A DNA stretch of 64,000 nt, taken from contig CU207211.1 in assembly GCA_000026125.1 (NCBI GenBank), positions 1,550,001-1,614,000 on the forward strand. Direction: 5' to 3'. The stretch comes from Herminiimonas arsenicoxydans. Lineage in GTDB: Bacteria > Pseudomonadota > Gammaproteobacteria > Burkholderiales > Burkholderiaceae_D. Made by a program: the position numbers and the translations under genes. Shown here one piece after another: positions 57,261 to 64,000 of the stretch (positions are counted from its first letter, which is position 1; each line of letters begins with the position of its first letter). The notes under the pieces are model-generated. The model did no database searches and was not told where the DNA came from. It saw nothing but the letters and a program-made list of their open reading frames with translations.

Positions 57261-58475
57261 TCAATGCGCGTGTTCGGCGCTGGCTTTGCCCAGCTCCGAC
57301 TTGATGACGAAACTGCCGGTCGACGCGTATTCGCTGCCCGCCTGCATACCCTTGACGATTTCCACCGACTTGCCGTCACTGCGTCCCGTTGTGACCTGTT
57401 GCGCAATGAAGCCGTCCGCAACCTTGACGAAGACGACAGGCTTGTCGTTGATGCTGTGCAGCGCCTCGGCCGATACGCTCACCGGCACGGACGTTTCACC
57501 GGCAACAATCTCGATACTGACAAACAGGCCCGGACGCCATGTGCCCTGCGGATTGGCCAGCGTGACGCGGGCGGTTGCCGTGCGCGTCTGCTCGCCCAGC
57601 AAGGAGCCGACATAGGCTATTGTGCCGGATGCACTGGAATCGAACGCACTGGCTTTGACGATGACCTTTTCGCCGACGCGCACTGCATTCAGGTCTTTTG
57701 CCGAGACGGCTATTTCAGCCCATACCGACGACAGATCGGAAATCGTGAAAATGTCAGCGTCTTCTTTCACGGCTTCGCCCAGCGCGATGTGCTTGGCAAC
57801 GACCATGCCATCGAACGGCGCGCGGATTTCGTAACGGTTGAATGCGCCGGATGAGCCGCTGCCGGCACCCAGCGCCGCCAGCTTCTGGCTCGCATTCTGT
57901 ACGGCGATTTCAGATTCGCGCAGTGTTTGTTGCGCCTGCAGATAATCCTGTTCGGCGGAGATTTTTTCTTCCCACAGTTTCTTTTCCCGCTCGAACGTCA
58001 GCCTGGCCAATGCCATGCGCTTTTGCGCTGAGAGCAGCTCGCTGCGCTGTTCGGACAAACCGGTACTGGCAATGACGGCCAGTACCTGGCCTTTTTTTAC
58101 CTGTTGCCCGAGATCGGCCGCCACGCTTTGCACGACGCCGCTCAGACGCGGCACCACGTGTGCGGTACGGTCTTCATTAAACTGGATTTCTCCCGGCAGG
58201 ATCAGGGTAGTCCTGATGTTTGCAGCACCGGTGATCTGCATCGTTACACCCGCGGCCTTGATCTGGGCATCGCTGAGGACGATTTTGTCGCGCCGCTCTT
58301 CCTTGCTTTCCCCATGCTCATGGCGCTCTCCCTTTGCACGACTGTCATGCCCATGCTCGTCGCCGACCGCTGCATGTTGGCCGGAGAACAGGATCAGGCC
58401 GGCCAGAACCAGGCCGGCGGTGATGATCGCCATCACGGCGATGCCTTGTTTCTTATTCAGGATAATTTTTGTCAT
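57261..58475 (-). CDS. czcB: CzcB membrane-fusion protein, short form (host copy)
   Basis: This 404-residue adaptor has an N-terminal anchor (QGIAVMAIITAGLVLAGLIL), a short His-rich linker (EHGHDSRAKGERHEHGES), lipoyl halves (LSGVVQSVAADLGQQVKKGQ), an alpha-hairpin (LSAQKRMALARLTFEREKKL) and a beta-barrel. It lacks the roughly 100-residue extra N-terminal domain of the transposon copy. Its start overlaps the czcC stop by 4 bp. Confidence 0.93.
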   Translation of the reverse strand: MTKIILNKKQGIAVMAIITAGLVLAGLILFSGQHAAVGDEHGHDSRAKGERHEHGESKEERRDKIVLSDAQIKAAGVTMQITGAANIRTTLILPGEIQFNEDRTAHVVPRLSGVVQSVAADLGQQVKKGQVLAVIASTGLSEQRSELLSAQKRMALARLTFEREKKLWEEKISAEQDYLQAQQTLRESEIAVQNASQKLAALGAGSGSSGAFNRYEIRAPFDGMVVAKHIALGEAVKEDADIFTISDLSSVWAEIAVSAKDLNAVRVGEKVIVKASAFDSSASGTIAYVGSLLGEQTRTATARVTLANPQGTWRPGLFVSIEIVAGETSVPVSVSAEALHSINDKPVVFVKVADGFIAQQVTTGRSDGKSVEIVKGMQAGSEYASTGSFVIKSELGKASAEHAH

Positions 58476-59779
58476 GATGGCTCTTGTTGCGTGGTGACTG
58501 GCAGAGGTGTGCCGAGAAGACGATCGATTTCGGCGGCGGCGCGATGCGCTTCGAAAAGGCTGCGCAGATATTGCGCTCGGGCTTGCAGAAAGGTGCGTTG
58601 CGCCTCCAGTACATCGAGGAAATTGAATTTACCGAACTCGAAACCTTTGGTCGCAGCTTCATAGGCGCTTTGCGCACCCGGCAGAATTTCATTTTGCAAT
58701 ACCTGCGTTTCCTGACGCGCATTCTTCAATTGCGTCCAGGCTTGCGCCAGTTCGCCGTCCAGGCGAATTTCGCTGGCTGCCAGTTCATCACGGGCCTTGT
58801 CGGTACGCCGCAATGCTTCCAGCATGTTGCCCTGGTTGCGATCGAACAGAGGAAATGGAATGGACAGGCCGACCACGGCCTGGTTGCGTCCCAGTTCCTG
58901 ATCGCGCTTGACGCCCAGACTGACCGTTATATCCGGCGTGCGGCGACTGTTCTCCACTTCAGCCATCGCCTGCCGGCGCTCGAACTCGAGGCGTGCGCGC
59001 GTGATGACAGGCGCTTGCGCGCCGCGGATTTCCAGCTCGGTCCACGCAGGGAGATGCGGCAAGGTTTCAAGCGCGCCTTCGGCTTGTACAAATCGCGGCG
59101 CCGGATTTCCCCAGCTTGCAGTCAGGCGTCTGCGTGCATTGTCCAGTTCGTTTTTTGCCTGTCCCAATTCCAGTCGCATATTCGCTTCCGCCACCCGCGC
59201 CCTGGTTTCTTCAACCGGCGAGACCTTGCCTGCTGCAACGCGCCGCGACGCGACGTGCGTGCCGCGCTGCGCAAGAAGCAGCGATGCATCCGCCAGGCGC
59301 AAGCGTTCCTGCGCAGTCAGCACCTCGAAAAATGCGGTCATGACGGCGGCGCGTATATCGGCATTCTTGGCATCGAGATCGGCATTCGCCGCATCGAATG
59401 TCCGGCTGGCCGCCGTAATGCGAGCAGCGCGTTTGCCCCCCAGTTCGATCGCCTGATTCAGTTGTACTGTGGTGGTGCGCGTGTCACGGCGCGTATCTTC
59501 CATCAGCCACGACAGCTCGGGATTGGGACTTGCTCCGGCCTGCTGAATCGTTGCATCAACCGCACGGGCCTCATTGCGCGCTGCCGATAATTCGGCGTTG
59601 GCGCCCAGCGCCAGGGTCAGCGCCTGATTCAGCGTGATCGGAGTCGCGGGCTCTACGGTCCGTGCTGAATACGCACCGGCATGATTTGGGAAGGCGCGCG
59701 TGGCGCCATCGACAGTTTGTGCGAATGCGGGCATGAGCGTAATTGCCGCCATGCCGAGCGCAAAAAAATACCTGTGCAT
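58472..59779 (-). CDS. czcC: CzcC outer-membrane channel (host copy)
   Basis: This 435-residue OEP-family protein has a signal peptide (FALGMAAITLMPAFA-QT) and the repeats ITLNQALTLALGANAELSAA, then IQQAGASPNPELSWLMEDTR, and later LSIPFPLFDRNQGNMLEALR. It is the outer-membrane exit duct of the pump. It overlaps czcB by 4 bp and follows czcI by 92 bp. A 368-codon frame on the other strand is a shadow. Confidence 0.93.
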   Translation of the reverse strand: MHRYFFALGMAAITLMPAFAQTVDGATRAFPNHAGAYSARTVEPATPITLNQALTLALGANAELSAARNEARAVDATIQQAGASPNPELSWLMEDTRRDTRTTTVQLNQAIELGGKRAARITAASRTFDAANADLDAKNADIRAAVMTAFFEVLTAQERLRLADASLLLAQRGTHVASRRVAAGKVSPVEETRARVAEANMRLELGQAKNELDNARRRLTASWGNPAPRFVQAEGALETLPHLPAWTELEIRGAQAPVITRARLEFERRQAMAEVENSRRTPDITVSLGVKRDQELGRNQAVVGLSIPFPLFDRNQGNMLEALRRTDKARDELAASEIRLDGELAQAWTQLKNARQETQVLQNEILPGAQSAYEAATKGFEFGKFNFLDVLEAQRTFLQARAQYLRSLFEAHRAAAEIDRLLGTPLPVTTQQEPS

Positions 59780-59871
59780 CGAACTCTCCAGAGAAATAAA
59801 ACGGAGGAAAAGAATTCGACGAGACGTCAGGTCAGGCTAAGTACGTATGGAAATGAGGATCGTCCCGTCGT

Positions 59872-60228
59872 TCAGGCGACGGGACGATCGGGCCGTCTGG
59901 GGCTGTCGGGGATATGGGAGGAAAAAGAAAGGGGATGTAATTCAAGATGCAGCGAAACGAGCGGGAACAGCAGCGGCAAGGATTGCTCAAGGAAGGACGC
60001 AGGACTGACTGCGTGACAATAACCGCAGTCGGTGTGTACCTGTGCCGACTTTTCCTTGTCGTTCGACTTCTCTGCGCTGGCCTGGTGTTTATGCTCGTGA
60101 TGACCGTAATGGGTGGTCGCCGGATTGATTTCGTGCTGACAATAGGCTGCTGCCGCTGCCCACGAAAACTGGAGCGGCAACACCATCAGCATCAAAATAA
60201 TCAGCAGCTTTTTCACGGGCTGAATCAT
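59872..60228 (-). CDS. czcI: CzcI-like small exported protein (host copy)
   Basis: This 118-residue protein starts at ATG 60228 (MIQPVKKLLIILML), with a signal peptide ending SWAAAA. The mature start is YCQHEINPATTHYGHHEHKH, very similar to the transposon CzcI, then HTDCGYCHAVS and a tail RRPDRPVA. A longer start at 60306 lies inside cadA and is rejected. It opens the czcICBA part of the operon, 38 bp behind cadA. Confidence 0.83.
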   Translation of the reverse strand: MIQPVKKLLIILMLMVLPLQFSWAAAAAYCQHEINPATTHYGHHEHKHQASAEKSNDKEKSAQVHTDCGYCHAVSPASFLEQSLPLLFPLVSLHLELHPLSFSSHIPDSPRRPDRPVA

Positions 60229-60265
60229 AGCATTGAATATGAAAATATCCGCAAGGTCCGCTTTT

Positions 60266-62485
60266 TCAGATCGCACGCAACAGGCGCAAACCATTGGCAA
60301 CGACAATCAGGCTGGCGCCCATGTCGGCGAATACGGCCATCCACAAGGTCGCCTCCCCTGACAATGCGAGCACCAGAAATACAGCCTTGATGCCGAGCGC
60401 GAGTGCGATATTCTGGATCAGGATCGTGTGCGTCTTGCTGCTCAGGCCGATGAAGTCCGCGAGTTTGTCCAGGTTGTCGTCCATCAATGCAACATCGGCG
60501 GTTTCCAGCGCCGTATCGGTGCCGGCGGCCCCCATCGCAAAGCCGATGCTGGCTTTGGCCAGTGCTGGCGCGTCATTGATGCCATCCCCGACCATACCGA
60601 CACAAGCGTGCTGAGCCAGCAGTTCGTTGATGGCGGCCAGTTTGTCGTCCGGCAGCTGATTGCCGCGCGCGTCCGCAATCCCTACCTGCGCGGCAATCGC
60701 TTCCGCCGTATGCGGATTATCGCCGGTCAGCATCACGACTTTCACCCCCAGCGCATTCAGCTTCGCCACTGCAGCTGCGCTGCCGGCGCGCACCGTATCG
60801 GCCGCTACCAGTATCAACAAGGGCGCTGTTTCGGAGGCCAGGATGATCGCTGTTTTTCCGCTGCGCTCGAAGGCGTCCAGCGTCGCTTCCAGTTCGGGGC
60901 CGCAAATGTCGAGTTCATGAATCAGCCTGTGATTGCCGAGGTAGTACGATGCGCCACCTATCGCACCCTTCACGCCGCGCCCGGTCAGCGCTTCAAAATC
61001 GGCGACTTCGGACAATGCCTGAACAGATGTCCGGCTCTTCCACCAGGCCAGGACTGCCGATGAAACCGGATGATCCGAGCGCTGCGACAAGCTGGCAGCC
61101 AGTCGCAGCAAATTGTCGACATCCCCTGCACCAACCACCAGCATATCGGTCACGACCGGCTTGCCCAGCGTGATGGTGCCGGTCTTGTCGAGCGCAATCG
61201 CTTTCAGTTTGCATCCCAGTTCAAGATAAAGGCCGCCCTTGATCAGGATGCCGTGTCGTGCGGCGGCGGCCAGTCCGCTGACGACGGTAACAGGCGTTGA
61301 AATCACCAGCGCACACGGACAGGCGATGACCAGCAGTACCAGTGCCTTGTACAGCCAGGGCTGAAACGGCGCCTGCATCAGCAGCGGCGGCAGCAAGGCA
61401 ACCAGCACGGCCATGATGACAACGGCAGGAATGTAATAGCGCGCAAACTGGTCGACAAAGCGTTGCGTCGGTGCGCGTTCGCCCTGTACCTGCTGCACGC
61501 TCTTGATGATGCGCGCCAGTGTGGAATTGGATTGCAAGGCGGTGACGCGGTAGTCGAAGGAACCCATTTCGTTGATGGTGCCGGCAAAAACCGTATCGCC
61601 GATTTGCCTTGCAACCGGCATGCTTTCACCGGTGATAGGCGCCTGATTGATCGTGCTTTGGCCGTTGACGATGATGCCATCCAGCGGCAGACGTTCTCCC
61701 GGTTTGACGCGCACGATGGCATCGAGAACAACCTGGTCTGCGGCAACGGTTTGCCATTCGCCACTACTGTTGCGCACGGTCGCGATCTCCGGCGTCATCG
61801 CCATCAGCCCCTTGATCGCGTTGCGGGCGCGATCGAGCGACATCGCTTCGATCATTTCAGCCGCCGCAAACAGGAAGATTACGACCGCCGCTTCCGGCCA
61901 CTTTCCTATCGCGATGGCGCCCATGACGGCCAGCGACATCAGGAAATTCATGTTCAGAGAAAAATGGCGCAAGGCGATCCAGCCTTTTTTCAGCGTATCC
62001 ATGCCGCCCGTCAGGATCGCCAGCAGCGCCAGTGCGATCACCGGCCAGGAATGATCTGCGCCGGTAGTCCACGCCACGATTTCCGAGCCGATCGCCGTCA
62101 CGCCGGAAATTCCCATCAACAGCCATTTCGAGCGTGAAATCCGGTAATCGCCGGACAGATCGTGATGCTCGTCCAGGCCATCGCGCACCAGATTCAGCGT
62201 ATCGGATTTCACGATTGGGACCAGATCGAGTTTCTTCAATGCCGTGACGATGGCATCCACCGACATCAGATTGTGCTGTACGGTCAATTCGCGCTGCATC
62301 AGGTTGAACTGCATGCCGACTATCCCTTCCATGTGCTGGAAGCGATCGCGTATCAGTTTTTCCTCGGTCGGGCAATCCATCTTCTGGATCAGCAGCACAA
62401 CCTGCTCTGCACCTGCAACGGGTGCAGATGCTGGTACAGCGGACTGATTGTCCGCGTTGGCGTGGTCATGATCGCAACAGTGCAT
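60266..62485 (-). CDS. cadA: Zn2+/Cd2+/Pb2+-exporting P1B-2 ATPase (host copy)
   Basis: This 739-residue pump starts at ATG 62485 (MHCCDHDHANADNQ; CAGGAG upstream); an in-frame start at 62650 would run through the regulatory region and is rejected. It has a CCDHDH metal-binding start, an HMA domain (IQKMDCPTEEKLIRDRF), CPC (IACPCALVIST), [39 protein letters not shown] and FADMGASLIVVAN in TM8. It is divergent from its MerR regulator and followed by czcICBA on the same strand, so export to the periplasm and removal from the cell are co-expressed. Confidence 0.94.
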   Translation of the reverse strand: MHCCDHDHANADNQSAVPASAPVAGAEQVVLLIQKMDCPTEEKLIRDRFQHMEGIVGMQFNLMQRELTVQHNLMSVDAIVTALKKLDLVPIVKSDTLNLVRDGLDEHHDLSGDYRISRSKWLLMGISGVTAIGSEIVAWTTGADHSWPVIALALLAILTGGMDTLKKGWIALRHFSLNMNFLMSLAVMGAIAIGKWPEAAVVIFLFAAAEMIEAMSLDRARNAIKGLMAMTPEIATVRNSSGEWQTVAADQVVLDAIVRVKPGERLPLDGIIVNGQSTINQAPITGESMPVARQIGDTVFAGTINEMGSFDYRVTALQSNSTLARIIKSVQQVQGERAPTQRFVDQFARYYIPAVVIMAVLVALLPPLLMQAPFQPWLYKALVLLVIACPCALVISTPVTVVSGLAAAARHGILIKGGLYLELGCKLKAIALDKTGTITLGKPVVTDMLVVGAGDVDNLLRLAASLSQRSDHPVSSAVLAWWKSRTSVQALSEVADFEALTGRGVKGAIGGASYYLGNHRLIHELDICGPELEATLDAFERSGKTAIILASETAPLLILVAADTVRAGSAAAVAKLNALGVKVVMLTGDNPHTAEAIAAQVGIADARGNQLPDDKLAAINELLAQHACVGMVGDGINDAPALAKASIGFAMGAAGTDTALETADVALMDDNLDKLADFIGLSSKTHTILIQNIALALGIKAVFLVLALSGEATLWMAVFADMGASLIVVANGLRLLRAI

Positions 62486-62519
62486 GGATACTCCTGTTTG
62501 AATTGGTTTTACACTTGCA

Positions 62520-62550
62520 ATTAGAGACTCTGTAGCCACTATAGGGTCAA
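62520..62550 (-). promoter_or_regulatory. MerR-type operator-promoter of host cadA
   Basis: On the minus strand TTGACC (62550-62545) and TCTAAT (62525-62520) are 19 bp apart. They enclose the dyad ACCCTATAG-TGG-CTACAGAGT (62547-62527), a textbook ZntR/CadR/PbrR operator. It serves cadA and probably autoregulates the divergent regulator. Confidence 0.87.
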
Positions 62551-62585
62551 GGGTTTTTTTCGCCCGCATGAGCCAGGAGCAAAAA

Positions 62586-63041
62586 ATGACACTGCAAATA
62601 CTGAAAATCGGCGAACTGGCAGCGCAAACCGGTTCCTCGGTAGAGACCATACGTTATTACGAACAGCAAAATCTGTTGCCGCAGCCGGCTCGTTCCGCTG
62701 GCAATTACCGGATTTACGGCGAGGCGCATGTCAAACGCCTGCAATTCATCCGCCACTGCCGTTCGCTCGACATGACGCTGGATGAAATCCGCACCTTGCT
62801 GAATTTTCGCGACACGCCGGAAGAAAACTGTGCCGGCGTCAATACGCTGCTGGACAAGCATATCGGCCACGTTGCAGACCGCATCAGGGAGCTGAAAGCG
62901 TTGCAGGTGCAATTGCAGGAGTTGCGCAGTCGCTGCCTGACGGTCCAGTCGACACAGGCATGCGGCATTCTGCAAGGCCTGGCGAATGCCGATGATATTG
63001 ATCCCAGGAATCTGGGCTCCCATTCCGGCGGTTGTCATTAA
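62586..63041 (+). CDS. cadR: MerR-family Cd/Zn-responsive regulator (CadR-like)
   Basis: This 151-residue regulator starts at ATG 62586 (MTLQILKIGELAAQTG; AGGAG 6 bp upstream); an ATG at 62568 is the alternative. The HTH SSVETIRYYEQQNLL lacks the Cys of PbrR (Ser instead). Cys in EENCAGVNTLL, RSRCLTVQ and QACGILQ form the usual metal site, and the tail ends SHSGGCH. Divergent from cadA. The two MerR regulators of the window thus differ at the PbrR-type HTH Cys. Confidence 0.9.
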   Translation: MTLQILKIGELAAQTGSSVETIRYYEQQNLLPQPARSAGNYRIYGEAHVKRLQFIRHCRSLDMTLDEIRTLLNFRDTPEENCAGVNTLLDKHIGHVADRIRELKALQVQLQELRSRCLTVQSTQACGILQGLANADDIDPRNLGSHSGGCH

Positions 63042-63085
63042 ATCTGCGATCTGACGGTATCCACGCTTTCCGCATTCCTCAGGCA

Positions 63086-63106
63086 GCGGCTCCTTTCTGG
63101 AGCCGC
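63086..63106. terminator. hairpin downstream of the MerR gene
   Basis: GCGGCTCC (63086-63093), loop TTTCT, GGAGCCGC (63099-63106) form a perfect 8-bp GC-rich stem 45 bp after the cadR stop. There is only a weak T-rich stretch after it. Confidence 0.6.
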
Positions 63107-63285
63107 CATCATGTTTGCCTTCTTTCCCATCGATTTATACGTGTTGTTTACACCGCGTCCCGGTCTTTTTAGAAAATCTTTATGCCTGCACGGATAAGCT
63201 TCTTTCCACCATAACGATGGAAAAAGCTTGCGACTTCTCGAGTCTTTCCTCGTTATTTTCTTGATAACCTGGAGGGAAGAAGTAA

Positions 63286-64000
63286 ATGAAAAAATTGATC
63301 CTGGCGGCTGCAATCACAACTGTTTTCGCCGGCAATCTGGCTCATGCAGAAGAGCAAAAACCTGAACAGGAAGTCAGCTTCAATGCGGCAGTGACATCTG
63401 ATTATCGTTATCGGGGCATTTCACAAACTCGTCTGCAGGCAGCTCTGCAAGGCGGCGCTGATTATGTACACAATCCCAGCGGTTTCTATGCCGGCACCTG
63501 GCTTTCCACCCTCAAATTTGTCAAGGATGCCGGCGGGAATGGCGATGTTGAAGTGGATATATATGGCGGCAAGCGCGGCGCAATCACCAGCGATGTTTCA
63601 TACGACGTGGGCGCTCTTTCCTATGTCTATCCATCCAACGGATTGAATCCCAGCACCAATACAACTGAAATTTACGGACAACTCGGCTATGGCCCTGCTT
63701 ACATCAAGTACTCGCATTCGGTAACGAATTTGTTCGGTTATCTTGATAGCAAAAACAGCGCTTATCTGGATATCGGTGCAAATCTGGATCTTGTCGATGG
63801 ATATATCCTCAACCTGCATGCCGGCCATCAAAAAGTATCAGGGACAAATGGCGGCGTCAGTAACAGCCGCTTTAATTACACCGACTGGAAGGTAGGCGTC
63901 ACCAAGGACTTCGGCATTGTTACCGGCGCCCTGGCTGTGGTCGGAACCGATGCAGACAAGTCTGCCTATGCTTCGCCGGCCAACGCGAAATTCATGGGGA
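63286..64000 (+). CDS. TorF-family outer-membrane porin, 5' part (runs off window)
   Basis: ATG 63286 (MKKLILAAAITTVFAG; ribosome site GGAGGG) opens a frame that runs to base 64000 without a stop. A signal peptide ending NLAHA is followed by EVSFNAAVTSDYRYRGISQT, the typical opening of the TorF/Gcw_chp putative porin family, then alternating beta-strand segments (GFYAGTWLSTLKFV, GDVEVDIYGGKRG, YGPAYIKYSHSVTNLF). The function is unclear, and some relatives are linked to transport in metal-stressed cells. At least 238 residues are visible. Confidence 0.82.
   Translation, partial: MKKLILAAAITTVFAGNLAHAEEQKPEQEVSFNAAVTSDYRYRGISQTRLQAALQGGADYVHNPSGFYAGTWLSTLKFVKDAGGNGDVEVDIYGGKRGAITSDVSYDVGALSYVYPSNGLNPSTNTTEIYGQLGYGPAYIKYSHSVTNLFGYLDSKNSAYLDIGANLDLVDGYILNLHAGHQKVSGTNGGVSNSRFNYTDWKVGVTKDFGIVTGALAVVGTDADKSAYASPANAKFMG

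Noticed and set aside
58484..59590. 368-codon plus-strand frame
   Set aside because: Antisense shadow of czcC (host copy); no recognisable protein features.

Overview
The window looks like a chromosomal metal-resistance island of a betaproteobacterium. Codon use, the czcICBA and pbr-type modules and the Oxalobacteraceae/Burkholderiales-like small proteins (DUF4148, DUF4124, TorF porin) suggest Burkholderiales, probably an Oxalobacteraceae member such as Herminiimonas/Janthinobacterium. The genus is an inference; there is no rRNA or tRNA marker here. Nearly every passenger gene serves Cu, Zn/Cd/Pb or Fe transport, and these are interleaved with three mobile elements and several decaying genes.

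Layout. (a) 1-5.8 kb: the 5' part of a CusC/TolC-type outer-membrane gene, a small exported Cys-rich protein, a DUF4148 protein, an ATP-grasp-like enzyme and an intact Cu+ P1B-ATPase (copy 1). (b) 6.0-13.3 kb: an AT-richer block with hipBA and a Tn7-like transposition operon (tnsA, tnsB, tnsC). A probable tniQ lies upstream of it and is broken by a 982-bp IS3-family element that lacks orfA. (c) 13.6-19.5 kb: DUF4124 protein, a frameshifted choloylglycine-hydrolase-family gene, a decayed NRAMP transporter, a universal stress protein, and a PMR1/PacL-like cation ATPase. A perfect FNR/Anr-type box lies between the last two. (d) 19.6-25.9 kb: a copper operon behind a MerR/CueR-type promoter: small His-rich protein, periplasmic His-rich protein, TolC-like lipoprotein, multicopper oxidase, cupredoxin, DUF411 protein, CusF, Met-rich lipoprotein, then a second Cu+-ATPase gene. 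(e) 25,892-49,450: a 23,559-bp Tn3-family transposon with perfect 37-bp inverted repeats and a 5-bp target duplication (AATAT), inserted inside that second Cu+-ATPase gene. Its backbone is tnpA, tnpS (tyrosine recombinase) and tnpT (KfrA-like coiled coil). The cargo is pbrR-pbrA/cadA-lspA, a BASS/ACR3-like carrier, an FTR1-cytochrome c permease, czcI-czcC-czcB-PII-czcA, mgtC, a small zinc-ribbon gene, czcD, two small genes and a GT2 glycosyltransferase. (f) 49.4-54 kb: the 3' half of the interrupted Cu-ATPase, a stand-alone DsbD alpha-domain protein, a zinc alcohol dehydrogenase and a DUF2726 protein. (g) 54.1-63.0 kb: a second, GC-richer merR / cadA-czcI-czcC-czcB-czcA locus. (h) 63.3 kb to the end: the start of a TorF-type outer-membrane porin.

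How it works together: cytoplasmic Cu+ is expelled by the intact CopA-type ATPase. Periplasmic Cu is oxidised, chaperoned or exported by the multicopper oxidase, cupredoxin, CusF and outer-membrane components. Zn/Cd/Pb is pumped to the periplasm by CadA/PbrA and CzcD and removed across the envelope by two CzcCBA pumps. The transposon therefore duplicates, with divergent sequence, a Zn/Cd/Pb module already in the chromosome, while destroying one of two Cu+-ATPases. The most unusual structural points are the splitting of the tnpS/tnpT resolution module by the whole cargo, a tnpT gene relic at the cargo junction, symmetric subterminal repeats in the transposon, and a P-II-like gene embedded between czcB and czcA.
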